Shown piece by piece: positions 36,321 through 47,924 of a stretch of DNA of 64,000 nt; the stretch's first letter is position 1, and the number at the start of each line of letters is the position of its first letter. Position numbers and translations under genes: made by a program. The notes under the pieces are model-generated. The model ran no database searches. It was not told where the DNA came from and saw nothing but the letters and a program-made list of their open reading frames with translations. Source of the stretch: Toxorhynchites rutilus septentrionalis (Eukaryota; Arthropoda; Insecta; Diptera; Culicidae); the NCBI RefSeq assembly GCF_029784135.1, contig NC_073745.1, forward strand, positions 80,725,569-80,789,568, read 5' to 3'.

Positions 36321-38144
36321 CATTTGGCAGTCATCGACCGACTTTACGTGCCACTATATTTTAAAGTCATGAGCATTAGCAATTCTACAACCCAATCCCA
36401 AGGTCTTCAACAGTCATAATTGAACAATAATGAGAACAGCATCCATCTCACAATATTTATCCCCATCCAAAAATGGTCTAGTTAGGCCAGAAAAAAAATT
36501 ATGGCTCACTCTGTAGAACGCAGATCCAAGATCCGTAAAAACCGCGTCGACTTACTTTCCTTGCTCCATGGATTTGAGGCACAACGAAGTAAAATGTAGG
36601 AAGCTCGGTATAAAGTCATGTTGATCTTGACAGAAGAGAACGAAGCCACGCCGCAGTGATCGATATGTCCCGCGTGTTACCCGTCTTAAACGGAAACGGA
36701 TAGATACTTCCATTTCCATACATGGGAAGAATATTGGTATCAACATGTATCAACACGACGCAATGGATAAAGAGTACTGTCAACATTTCCGAAACGGATT
36801 CTACTGAAATGGTTTTATTTTTGTTGTTTCTTAACGGATTTTGACTCTTCGGCTAGCATTAATTTCTTAATCGAATGGAAAAAAGGGCAGGATGTTTGGC
36901 TATCCAATTCGTCCGTTCGTTCCTTTGTGTTGAGTTTTTGTTCATATTACTGTTTTTTTACCGCTTGTGTAAAGGCGAATGAACTGGAAAATTTAAAGCC
37001 TCTTTAAAAAAAGAAGGTCAAGGTACATCTTATGATGCATTTTGTTATTCTCAACGTAGTATTCCTTGAATCGTTTTAACTAGTACTTAGTTGAGATTTC
37101 GATGCCTAAGAACATTTCCGGAATTCATTTTAAACGTCAAATCGGACCAATGCCGTTAGTAAAACAACATCCATACTATTACGTTACATTAGTCGTATTT
37201 GACAGCCTTGTGAAGTATTGAGAATTAAAGCGTTTTCCGACTTATACGAAATGTGCTGAACTTTAACCCATCCCTGAGTAGTAGTAGGAGTAGCTTTTCT
37301 TTGTATCTTGTTAGATATACGATAGAGCAAAAATCCTTTTCTTCAAATTCCTCAGTGAAATGACGGATTTTTTTAGGTTGGACTGCGTTTTTCAGTAAGT
37401 GTTCCAAGTCAGGGAAAAACGTCAAGTTCGTATCAAATAGTTTTATCGTTAATAACTATTTTTGCTGCGAACGTATTTCTATATTTTGCACACCAATCGA
37501 ATTCAATTTGTTTGATATGCTATACATTACGATTCCTTAGCCCGTAAATATATTTCCCAACTGTCATGCAAGTCATGGAAGCTTAACCAGAAACAATAAG
37601 AGGGGAGTAAGGTAATATGGCGATTTTAAAACCAGTTTTTCTCGATAGATTGCAGAAATATTTGTATCAATCGATAGCAAATTTATACACGCATCTATTA
37701 CAAAAAATTACATGTTCTTCGAAACTAAATATAGAACAACTGAAAAATGTGAAGTATTATCTAAATGAAAATCCTGCGTTCAGATTGATCGAATAACAAT
37801 TTGTGCTGTGAAAAGAGCAAGTGATGTAGTGATAATGATGCAACACGTCAAGTTGCATTGAAAGTAGAAATAAATTACGTAACTCTGCGACATTTGATTT
37901 AGTGACTGTTTAGACTACGATTCGCGAACATCATGTGTTAAGGCTGATGATAGATAATATAAAAATATTGCTTTGCTGATCGCTCACGTAGCTCAGTGCA
38001 ATAATTCTACAACAATATGAATTATGCGTTTGTCGAATAGAGTAAAGGAGTATGGAGCAACAAGTTTGTAGTCCTATGTTAACGGTTAACAGTTTTTATC
38101 ATTATTCAATATTAGTTGCAAATGTTTTGTTCAATACTGTAAAC
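36321..38144. other. no gene seen; short repeat traces
   Basis: 36972-37015 holds the dispersed motif aggcgaatgaact...agcctctt, and 37430-37570 is a diverged family B piece (cgttaataactatttttgct; tttgatatgctatacattac). No protein is recognisable. Confidence 0.4.
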
Positions 38145-38155
38145 ATCATATCTAT

Positions 38156-38311
38156 ATGTGGAGTCGATCTGGCGTAGTGGTAACATCCATGCCTCTCACG
38201 CTAAAGATCACGAGTTCAATTCTCACTCCCGACATTCTTCCAAAAATGGAAGTAAAAAGTGACGAACCAGCCAAATGAGTTGAAAATCACTATAATACGA
38301 TATAAAAAAAA
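38156..38311 (+). mobile_element. tRNA-derived SINE (Feilai-like)
   Basis: An A-box-like stretch tggcgtagtgg and a B-box-like gagttcaattctc form the RNA polymerase III promoter. The body ends in a short A-rich tail after aatcactataatacg. A perfect 11-bp target duplication atcatatctat flanks it (38145-38155, 38312-38322). I recall this sequence as typical of Feilai in Aedes, but could not check. It is a retroposon, not a tRNA gene: the aminoacyl stem is not formed. Confidence 0.88.
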
Positions 38312-38969
38312 ATCATATCTATCATACGCGGAGCCAATCAAAATTATTATTTTCCAAGTGTATATTGCTTGAAAAAAAATTTCGCTCCTTTTTATTCATA
38401 CTGTCTTTTTTCTGCATGCTGTCAAATGTTTCTCCTATAAAAGAAGCAAACGTTTTCGTGACTTTGCTTATTTACATTTTTGATCGAACTAAAATTAAAA
38501 TAAATGTTGTTAGTTGTGTAATTCGTATTTTTCAGTTGTTTTAATGGGAAAAAAGTTTCAATAATATAATTCTTCGGAATAATAAAAACCAAACATTTGG
38601 CGAGAAGTAAAATTAAATTATAATTAATTTGATAGTTTGGAAATCAATAATAATGAAATTTCCGTATTTGCCATGTCAGTTGGGCCCTTATGATTTGAAA
38701 CGCTAGCCATCATTGATGAAAAAAATTATAGGAAGTTGTGGCCAAGATACGACCGCATTGTTGACGTAGAACTACGTTGTTATTTTATGTAAGTCACTTG
38801 TTTATAACTTCGGATATTATTTTATAATGCTGTTTTTTTTAGAAATTTTATTTCTAAAATTTTAATTTTAGAAATAACTGTTTAGTAGAATGGTATGATC
38901 TCCCTGAAATAGTTTTTTTTATTGTAGAATCGGTTGACGATAATTGAATTCTCTCCCACGCAAAACAAT

Positions 38970-39440
38970 ACACTGGTTGATCGTATGTCGCAATTTGTTC
39001 CATGTCAATAGGCCCTATAACTCAGGGCCCCCATTGACCATCTTTGTGTTGTTACAGAATAACTACGTCCACGCAACAATCATCAGCGATGGAGATCGAT
39101 CCACGGTCGAAATAAGATCGATTCATCCATACAACTGCTCTGCTCTGCAAGAAACATCGGGACATAAATAACTCAACAATGGATCAACAACTGTCTCCGC
39201 TGTCCAGTCTAACTGGATAATGGAAGAACAGATAGAAAACTCTTACGCCTAAATGGCTACTGTGTAAATGTGTACCATTTGCAATGGTATAGAAGGGAAT
39301 ACTCTAACGCCGAAAAATGGCAACTGTGTAATGTGCTAATTATAGATATGATAAATATGTGACATGTACACGATTAAAATTCGGCTCTGTTACAGCTAAA
39401 ATGCTAATGAGCCTAAAATAAAAAACAAAAAGGGATAAAA
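38970..39440 (+). mobile_element. possible 3' tail of a non-LTR retrotransposon
   Basis: It is followed by acagctaaaatgctaatgag with cctaaaataaaaaac and an A-rich end, a form common at the 3' ends of insect non-LTR elements. No reverse transcriptase is present. The call rests on that tail alone. Confidence 0.3.
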
Positions 39441-39445
39441 AAATA

Positions 39446-40930
39446 GGCCCTATTATAGAAATAGAGGCGATAAGAATTTTGCTCGTTAGTCCTATTTTAC
39501 TATTATAGAAATCGAGCAATTCGATAGCACCGAGCGAGTGATAGCTATCGATGCAAGTGTCAGAACTTTTCGAGTTGTTTGGTTCACTTGTTGCATATCT
39601 TCAGAGAATTTTTTTTTTTTGGTTTGCGTTCCTGATATTTTCCTTTGGGAAACATTTCAGAAACGCTTAAACATATGCAATTTTCAACACATGCTCGTTT
39701 GTTATGTTATAATTTACAATGCAGAACTTGCTTCCAGCGCATATTCCAGTGGCTGAAAATGAGTGGACAAATCACCACCAGTTTGAACGACTCGTTGAAC
39801 CAATGAAAGCGAATGTAAACATTGCTCCAGGTATTTGTGGAGGCAGTTCAAATAGAATCCCGGTTAACCCCTTTCCATACGATTTAATTTTCAAAAGACC
39901 GGACCAAACGAAAACGCTTCAATGGGTCACGCATCTATTGAATTCACTACTCTGCTGAGCGTCTTAGCGCCTTGTGAGCGCACCACGAGAGAGACTCGAT
40001 GTTGTACGTGAAAGAGTTAAGGAAAAGTGGGAGGAATTCAGTGAGGAGCTTAATGCACTGAGACCATCAATGCATCTTGGTTCAGAATGGCGGAAAGTAA
40101 TTGTTTCTTCTACAATACATACAACTTCATAAGTAATTTTTATCATATTCTTTGAATTACTATCAACCGAATTTCCTACCTAAACATTGCTTATTCCTGC
40201 TAGCGAACATCAGTACGTGTTACTTTTGTCAGCATTTTTTTTTATTGCAATACTATACCAAACTTTCTATACCATATGCTAAAGCTGGAATGTCTTGCAA
40301 AACAATAATTATTTTTTTTTAAATTACAGATTTGGATTGACATGAAGTGAAAGGTAAAGAAAATACTAGCACACAAAAAGCGAGAATTTAGGGCCACAGG
40401 TGGTGGCCCAATACAATAAAGCTATTGACGCCGATACAACAAGAAATCGACGCTAAAAGAGAATTACATGAAAAAAATTGTGGAATTTATGTGTGACTCC
40501 TTTCGGAATTCCATAGTTTGCAGTTGTGAAAATACATGAAAAAATCATTTTCTAATAATTATATTTTTTGTAAAGCAAATTGTTCCATGATGTTGTTTTT
40601 ATTACACATCCATGCATGCATTACACCTATTAAGCATCATTCGTTGAGGGAATATCAGTTTTCTCCAAAACCTAACCATACTAACACTTTTGGAAATATA
40701 GATATTTATAATTTTCATAGCAGATGTCTCAAAAATATATATGGCATCTTTTCTATAGTGCTTTGTGAAACATTTCAAACTCGTTTCAAAATATTTCAGC
40801 ACCGCCACTGACATTCGAGCAGAGTAACGAATCGAGCTGTTTTCCTAGATTTCTATAATTGCAGATTTTACTCGGTGTGATAGTGATAGTGATTGTATCG
40901 AGTCCACGATTCGATTTCCATAATAGGGCC
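39446..40930. mobile_element. Harbinger-like element carrying a Myb/SANT-type gene relic
   Basis: The ends ggccctattatagaaatag and ctttccataatagggcc-type sequence (right end gatttccataatagggcc) are inverted repeats starting GGCCC, as in PIF/Harbinger elements. A clear 3-bp target duplication is not visible. The only recognisable protein is the zeste-like Myb/SANT relic at 39740-40460; no transposase was found. Confidence 0.6.
39740..40460 (+). pseudogene. zeste-like Myb/SANT DNA-binding domain relic with an intron
   Basis: NEWTNHHQFERLVEPMKANV is the first helix region. APRERLDVVRERVKEKWEEF and SEELNALRPSMHLGSEWRK (39968-40096) are the middle. After a GT-AG intron (40097-40329), IWIDMK-stop-KVKKILAHKK and REFRATGGGP complete the domain. 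This order (WEEL...N, EKWRKVW.D.K.K.K, ATGGGP) is typical of the Myb/SANT-like domain that accompanies Harbinger-type transposases and also occurs in insect genes. In-frame stops at 39966-39968 and just after WIDMK show it is not functional. Approximate ends. Confidence 0.7.
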
Positions 40931-41057
40931 CAATGTATTGAAAATTTACCTCGAACGTTATTCCGGTGGCCTTTTTTTTGCAATTGGCATAGGCTCGGCT
41001 GCAGTTTTTTGATTTGGCACCCTTAATGAAAGACGTAGTTCTACGTCAAAATGTAGT

Positions 41058-43377
41058 TCGTTTATTTTTATTAATTCGATTACTTTTGCCTTTGATAACA
41101 ATTCTTTCTCTGTGTAGTAGATTATTATAAGAAAAGTAACACTTTTCTCCCGCCTGATGACTGGATCTCTTTTGATATTTCTGTTGGATCCATGATCCAA
41201 CATCATATAAGTACCAAAATCCGGAACACTAGAGCTGAATGTATGAAACGACATCCATTCCAGCAAGCAAACAATGAATGTTTCGACAGTATCGATAATG
41301 CGGGTTTTAGATCCATTGTTATTAAAATGCGATCAGGTTGAAAATTACGGAATCTTTCGACCAATCGAACCCACCTTGGGTCGAACGGCTATTGACGTGG
41401 GGAACACCTTCCAGGAGAACAACACATACACATACCATTGACGAGTGTTCGTCAATCGATTCAATACTCTTCTGCCGGTTCTTACTAATCAAACCAATCA
41501 ATATTGATAAAATATTCATGCCTAACCCATCACGACATGGTGACGGTATGATAATTTGGTTCAAACTTTTTACCGAGCGCCACTGAAACGTGATTGTTCA
41601 GAAATCATTCTTAATTCAATCATGTATCCATTAATGAATCATTTCACAATGAATCATTCCATTCACTTGAGGTAATCACGTGTGTATCCATTTGATTCTT
41701 TAATCATTTCGAGTCACGTCATTGGGTTTCCTATTTTGGTTTCGCTGCTGACACATTGCCGTAGGGCTTCTTTTTTCTCCGCCGCAACTCACTTTTTTTC
41801 TGGATCTCACCGCAACAACAAATCAAAACATCACAAAAATTGTAACCACGGAAATTCACCACCAATCACGACTCACGTTTTGCCACTAATTGATCACGTA
41901 ATTTGATCGGGGCAGACACAAACACTTTGGAGTAGGACTCCTCAATCAACAGTGCCGCATCGCATCATCGCGTTGCAACAGCTCACGCCTCAAGGTCTGC
42001 GCTCGACTAATGGAGTGACACACGCACGATGAAACTCCCGGATCATCGCCCTGGCTGCTTCAATGCGCTGATGATTTCTGGCAGCGGGCGTAAACTGAAT
42101 GAATGTTGTTCGACCTACAAAATTCGACGACGGCCACGATTCACCGTGTGTACGGTACCGAAAGTTCTTCACTCTATTGAATTCTTTAGTCTGTTTATCA
42201 ACATCACTTCAGCGGACAGAACTTTTAATTTCCCACAGCGAAAAGTGAATAAATTGCAGAACCGACGGACGACGGCACAGAAGTGAAATGTACACACCGT
42301 TGCGCTGCGGCGAGACAGCCTGCTCGAATGAGACACTACTTTAACTTCACTGGTGTGAGTGTGTGTGTGAATAAATGATGTTTTTGGGAAAATCCGTCAA
42401 ACTGTGCTGCTAGTGGTGTTGCATGGTGTGCGTGTAAACATTTGCGGCTTTCGCGTTCAATCGAGCTGCGGTTGCGACACACGATTCGAATAACAACACT
42501 CAGAGTTGGATTTCGATGTAACGCGCTGAAGAGATGGAATCTTGAATTGAATGTTCTGATCAAATACACAATTGAATATCGTTGTGATCGATGCTCTTTC
42601 AAACACACAATTTGATTTGTTCAAGAGAATGTGTGGAGGAAGAAAGGCTTCGACACAATCTCCTGAAGATTGTTACGTGAACGTATATTTTCTGTAAAAA
42701 CACTCAAACATGAAAATTAAGAGTTTTGTGTTAAAAACTCACGATCTTAACAGTATAGTAGTAAGGGTGCACGCATCAAATACATCCGTTTTCAATATTC
42801 AAAACAATATTATTTAGAATACATAGTTACTCAAAACCGGTAGTCGGTAGCAACAATATACAATCTATAACAAATTTACCGTAAGTGCACATAGTACAGA
42901 ATTAATTATGTTGGTTTTTTAGTTATTTATTATTCGAATTTATTTATTAATTTTACTTATCTTGATAAAATAAATCAATATGTTGAATAAGTTGAAGTTA
43001 ACATCAAACAAAACTGTTTATTCAACAAGTAATGCCTTGAATAGTTACTCTGTACACATCCTGAAACAGTAAGGTGTGCATTGAGAGTCAGGAAAACAGA
43101 GATTAATCGCACGGATTATGAACATATTGATAATTGAGTATCAGTTATGTTCGTTGTTCTTCTTATCTATGGTGAAGGTGACAAAGACTGAGGTTATTCT
43201 TTGTCACCTTTTAGTGCAGCTGTCAAATAAAGATTGTTTCGGTTCAATAAACATCGTACTTCCATCAAGGAAGCAATTCATGAAATGCAAACGTGACAAT
43301 TTGTGACCCGCTTCTTGTACAAACCTGACTTAGATGACAAGAAGCTTGGACAAACATAGATGAAGTAGGCACAGTTT
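41058..43377. other. no confirmed gene
   Basis: Repeats listed here are absent. The minus strand around 41990-42290 is GC-richer and includes an initiator-like ttcagttta near 42095; the frame 41990-42172 resembles nothing known. A 12-bp perfect hairpin, aaggtgacaaag/ctttgtcacctt, lies at 43174-43209. Confidence 0.35.
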
Positions 43378-45232
43378 TTTGACGTAGAACTACGTCTTTC
43401 ATTAAGGGTGCCAAATCAGAAAACAGGTCACGTTTTTAAGAAATAAAGTTAACGTTAATAACTATTTCTGCTGCGAACGGATTTTGGCGATTTACATACC
43501 AAACGAATCGGAAATTCCCTAAGATTTGTTTGATATGCTATACATTACAATCACATAGTCTGTATATGGTTTAAATTGATGAAAATTGGAGGCATTTCCA
43601 TTTCCTCTTACATTTGTTCTGTCTATTTGTGTGCTTTCCCGAACAGAGCTGTCAATAACGAGCAACGAAGGAGAAATCGTAAGATGTAAAGCCTCCGCGA
43701 ACGAAGGAAAAGAAGAAGAACGAAGGGAAATATTTGCCTAGAATATAAACAGTGGATCTCGCTGAGGCAAACTTTTTCATTCTTCGTGAGGAAATCGACT
43801 GAACAACATCGTTGCTGGGCGAGCTGGACGGCGAGGGATTGAATGTCTTTCTCAAGGCAATGGGGGTGGAGGAGTAATATGATGGATAAAGTAAAGTTTT
43901 CCAAGGGCCTTTTTGAAGGTTAGAGACGAATGAACTAAAGAAGTTTAAAGTCTCAAGCAAGGAAGGAAGGCAAACCTTCAGTATCGTTCTGTGTTCAAAG
44001 CAATGAATATCACTTGTTCTTCCTTGTTTTGTGTCATCACATGTCTTCGTATCGGATTGAGCTGTGGACGCGAACAAATTTCTTACTCGCTGATGTCTCT
44101 GACATTGCAATCATTTCATCAAACTGACGCCATTCCATTAAGGTTCAGAACTACGTAATTGAGTGGGGAATCATTAAACTAGGCTATCATCGGCTCACCA
44201 AGAACATAATTGTTCTGGAATTTTGTGTGTCATTTGGTTTCGCATGACAGTAGCCAAACTATCTCCACCAAGGATGAAGGCTAAGCTAATCGAGACTGGA
44301 AATATTAATAGAAAGGGCTTCTGTTGAGAAGAGCGCAAAGCGGAGATAAGTGTGTGTATTTTTAGTTGCTTCAAGCCCTCGATATATTGATATTTGTGTG
44401 CGTACGTGTGTGCTTCATAACCCGTACGCAAGAATAGTTCATCCTCGCTAAAACCCCATTTGTATCTGCTCCCGTGTGCATTGGCCCTGTCGCGATGTAA
44501 CAATCGCCTATTTTTTATGCCATGATTGACGATTGGTTGCTGTTGCAATTTATGCAGTTTTAATGATACATGTAAACAAGGAGGGGAGATAGCGGAGGGA
44601 AATATTTACGCTAGAGTATTAGTAATAAATCTCTGCTGAGGAAAATATTCAGCCTTTTTCCAAGCAGTTCAAATTGTGTTTTCTTTCAGCAATGCATTGA
44701 ACTGACGCCATAGTGAAGCAGGTGTCAAGGATTTGCACCAAAAATGTTTTTGGGGAATACCAAGTTGTTCAATAAGCTATATTACATTATTTATTTATTT
44801 GGGCTCACGTGCCGGTCGCAAAACTTCTTTCAACTAGGATTGTAATCTAATCTTGATCATAATGAAGCAGTGTTACTCGTTTCGAGGTTATGGATATTAA
44901 CAGATAGAGTTTATTTCGTTTATTTAGTCACCAATAATTTGGATTCGCTTGCCAGTAGCAAAACTTTCTCCACTAAGGATGACAGCTGCGCTTATCTCGA
45001 TCATGTATTGTTCTGCGAACAGAAGAATGAATCATCAAACAATTATAATCAAATGATTCTACAATAAAAAACCATTTCAGGGCGACCAAACTGGTAGAAT
45101 AATTATTTCAAAATTTTCGTAGCATTATAAAATATCTGCAATTATAAACAAGCGACTTGAATTAAACCACAGCGTAGTTCTACGTCAACAATGCGGTCGT
45201 GTCTTGAACACAACCTCCTATATATTTTTATG
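43378..45232 (+). mobile_element. family B composite repeat, copy 3
   Basis: It starts ttgacgtagaactacgtctt and ends gtagttctacgtcaacaatg with ggtcgtgtcttgaac. Most of copy 1 can be followed through it. The added middle (about 43770-44580) contains gggcgagctggacggcgagg, also found in family A, and the dispersed motif at 43910-43980. The frames 43623-43904, 43652-44110 and 44195-44548 are readings of this repeat. Confidence 0.75.
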
Positions 45233-45941
45233 TAGGACATGTTTTTTCATTTCTGTACTGGGGTGTAAGTTCAAAGTTTCGAAAACGAGAGCGATACGTT
45301 AGAAGTATAAAGTTTTGAGCATTTATATCTATTTGCCGGCTAAACGAAGTGGTATGATAATCATTTTATTAGGAAGATAAAGCTATATGCTTATTAAGGG
45401 AATATTCTAGTATAGAGGCACTAATTTGTGACGTTTTTTCGAGCTCCGAAAAAATAAAACAATGGATGTTTTTACTATCCATGATATTATTAATTGTTCA
45501 TCTATCTTTCAACAATAAAACAAAAATTTAACGAAAAAAAAATATTCGAAATTGGAACAAATACAACTGACGAAGTGAGGGGTTTCAAAAAAAAAGTTGC
45601 GCCATGGTGTACACTATTCCAGCCGATATAAAACGGCTCAGTAGAACTTGAGACATCATGTACGCTAGGTTGAAAAAACTAGTTTCGAGAAAAATGCGTT
45701 TGACGTTAATTGTTATAACCATACTAGATTAGATACCGCATTACTAAAATGGCTATAACTAGGTAAATAATGGGATTCTTGAAAAGTTCTTTCTAGGGTA
45801 TATTCATAAATGCCCACATTTCAGAAACATGAAGAAAATAATTGTTTTTTCAAATTTCTAGACTAGAATACTGCCTTAATTATTGATCCGAAAACTTGTT
45901 CCAATAGCTTGAAAATTGCTTATTGAAATCACACAAATCTG

Positions 45942-45978
45942 TATATAAACTGGTGAGCGATCGGAAATCCATTTGGTT
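45942..45978 (+). promoter_or_regulatory. TATA region of family A copy 5, initiator decayed
   Basis: TATATAA is kept and followed by gagcgatcggaaatcc as in copies 1 and 2, but the initiator TCAGTT reads TTGGTT here. Confidence 0.4.
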
Positions 45979-46415
45979 GTGAGTGCGAAGTGACAGGAGA
46001 ATGGTCTCTCTCGCTCGCCTAGGCGATATACTCTCCCTCTCCCAATTCCGTTACTATTCTGACGCCGTACTGCACGGAACCTTTAGCGAAAAACAAAGTA
46101 TCGATGATAATTCGATACATATTGCGTACGAATGGTGTCATTGGTTATGTGTTCGACAGCGGAGAATACGAAATGTTTGAAATGGTGTAGAGAATATTTC
46201 GAAGAAATCGTTTGTTTGATGAAAGCAGCAGTTCTATTGTTGAATGTTCACGAATGCCGCAATCGATCGATGATTCCAATTGTCGGGGATTATTTGCACT
46301 AGGCATTTCCGAGAAGAAACGCTTTTTGAGCTTTTCCGGCTAAACGTATTGGTATGATAATCACACTATTCGAAAGATAAAATGTCTAAGAGTTACATGC
46401 TTGATACTCATTTGA

Positions 46416-46643
46416 ATGGAAAAAATTGCTTTGAAAACAAGCAAAGGAGGAAAAGTTAAGGGAAAAGCAAAGTCCCGTTCAAACCATGGCCTGCCTTCCT
46501 TCCTTGTTTGTATTAGAGAGTCTTCAAACTTTGTAGTTGATTCGCCTCTAGCTGGCCCGCAGTTCCCCGTAGGATGTATCTGCCGATTGCTCCGCAAGGG
46601 TAACTTTGCTGAGCGCGTTGGTGTCCGGGCACCAGTCTACCTA
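46416..46643 (+). pseudogene. histone H2A-derived fragment with an in-frame insertion
   Basis: The 120-residue frame from 46416 contains [14 protein letters not shown] (46443-46484) and [18 protein letters not shown] then [13 protein letters not shown] (46551-46643). These are the N-terminal tail and the first helix and loop of histone H2A in correct order. Between them a 66-bp insert (46485-46550) adds 22 codons in frame. It matches the dispersed motif also seen at 43910-43980. Substitutions at conserved sites (for example Cys in place of Arg-Ile-His region residues) and loss of everything after APVYL show it is not a working histone. It starts where the family A unit would have its promoter. 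Confidence 0.88.
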
Positions 46644-46829
46644 CCATGGTTAATAATTGCGATGAAACACGGTAATACTTTTATACGAAATCAGCACCAT
46701 CAACGCCAACAGCACCGAAGTAATGATTCAGCAATGACAACACAAAAATCCTTTTCAGAACCACCAAAATTTACATAACAAATCAAATTGACAGCCCTTG
46801 GTGTAGTCCTAGGTCTCTTCGGTTATGTC

Positions 46830-46957
46830 TCTGACATTATCCACCCGTCTTTTTCGTCAAAGAAATTTCTTCCGATTTGCCGTGTGATCCACATGTATTC
46901 TAGAGCTATTCTAATGAAGAAATGACGTAAGTAATACCTACGTTGAGACGGCTCCCG
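46830..46957 (+). mobile_element. second SINE family, 5'-truncated copy
   Basis: tcaaagaaatttcttccgat, tattctagagct and taatacctacgttgagacgg match the body and tail of the SINE at 46958-47920. It ends exactly where the next copy starts, giving a head-to-tail dimer. Confidence 0.7.
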
Positions 46958-47920
46958 TACCCGAGTGGTTAGCGTCACACCTAAAGGCCGGTTTAGAGCT
47001 CTCGTGAACGTGGACGTGAACAAACAGTTTTTTGTTAATAATTTATCAGCCCATATATAAAACGGAGACAAACATCTTGCAACGATAGAAAGAAACATTT
47101 TCTAGTTGAAAAACACATTTAAACACAATTTGTATTGCCAAAAATGGATTAATTCTACATTTCACTACGATTCTCAATTTCCTCAATTTTCTCAATTTGG
47201 AATCGAGATGTTGATGAATTCACCATAGTTCGCCGGCTTCGGTGAACGTGAACGCGAAAGCAGCGGTGAATATAGACATTAAAATATTTCGCCGTTCATG
47301 TTCACGTTCGAATGTCCCAAGGCATTTTGAAATGTTTTTTCGCCGTGAACTGTAAAAGGATAGGTTAAGCAGCTCCCGAGTTTTCAGTGAAAATTTCCAT
47401 ATGGATCCAATTTCATTCAATCGAATCTCAGCACGGGTCGAAAACCTCGTTGCATCGGGTTGCTTCGTGAACTACTGAATATTTCATCCGAATTACTTTA
47501 TTGAAGCTTCTTGTTTTCGTACTTCACGTTTACTGGTGAACTTTTAATATGAACGTGAACGTGAACAAAAATATTCTATTCATCACGATTTTCTGAGTTG
47601 TTTGTTCGCAATGTGGTTCACCGTTAAATGATCGTACTATTTCACCACCTGTTCATGTTCACGTTCACGGGAACTCTAAACCAGGCTTAACATGTCGGAC
47701 GTTCGGGTTCGAGATCCCCGTTCTGATCGGGGAAATTTTTCGTCGAAGAAATTTCTTCTGGCCTGCACTGTGGTCACGCGTATTCTAGAGCTTGCCACTC
47801 AGAATGCATTCAAGGCGTGTTGTCTGGCCTAGAAATCTCAACTAAGTACTGATAAAAATGTCACAAGTTATACTACTTTGAGACGGCGAAGTTCCTCTAG
47901 GAACATTAGTCCCATTTGCG
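46958..47920 (+). mobile_element. tRNA-derived SINE split by a Harbinger-type MITE
   Basis: The head reads gctcccgtacccgagtggtt, like the A-box arm of a serine/leucine tRNA. After the insertion (46985-47687), gttcgggttcgagatccc supplies the B box. The body (gaagaaatttcttctggcct, tattctagagct) and tail (gagacggcgaagttcctct) follow. Related 5'-truncated copies lie at 46830-46957 and 54500-54665. Confidence 0.8.
46985..47687. mobile_element. Harbinger/Tourist-type MITE, 703 bp
   Basis: Inverted repeats aggccggtttagagctctcg and cgggaactctaaaccaggct are flanked by the 3-bp duplication TAA (46982-46984, 47688-47690), the PIF/Harbinger signature. The unit gtgaacgtgaac recurs in both orientations at both ends and twice inside (about 47240, 47300, 47550), possible transposase binding sites. 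No protein is encoded. Confidence 0.85.
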
Positions 47921-47924
47921 AAAA

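Larger units (their letters stand above)
38740..41057 (-). mobile_element. family B composite repeat, copy 2 (inverted), with insertions
   Basis: It runs from ataggaagttgtggccaag and gttgacgtagaactacg to ggcacccttaatgaaagac followed by gtagttctacgtcaaaa, the reverse of copy 1. Within it lie a possible retrotransposon 3' tail (38970-39440) and the Harbinger-like element (39446-40930); without these it is under 1 kb. Confidence 0.72.
45241..46815. mobile_element. family A composite repeat, copy 5 (inverted), with histone H2A fragment
   Basis: It begins ttctgtactggggtgtaagt and gtttcgaaaacgagagcgat, the reverse of the end of copies 1 and 2, and continues through the TATA region (45942-45948). 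A second start of the upstream part (46330-46430: ggtatgataatcacactatt, cgaaagataaaatgtcta) is followed directly by the H2A-derived segment. It abuts family B copy 3. Confidence 0.68.

Noticed and set aside
38156..38240. tRNA gene
   Set aside because: A and B boxes are present but no acceptor stem; the unit has a target duplication and A-tail of a SINE.
43800..43850. Possible protein segment (minus strand of related 33470-33560 reads SREDIDKTTSLLNEL)
   Set aside because: Shared by families A and B but frameshifted between copies and without a recognisable family; not enough to call a gene.
46958..47720. tRNA gene with a long intron
   Set aside because: The 'intron' has inverted repeats and a TAA duplication, and downstream sequence matches other SINE copies, so it is an interrupted SINE.
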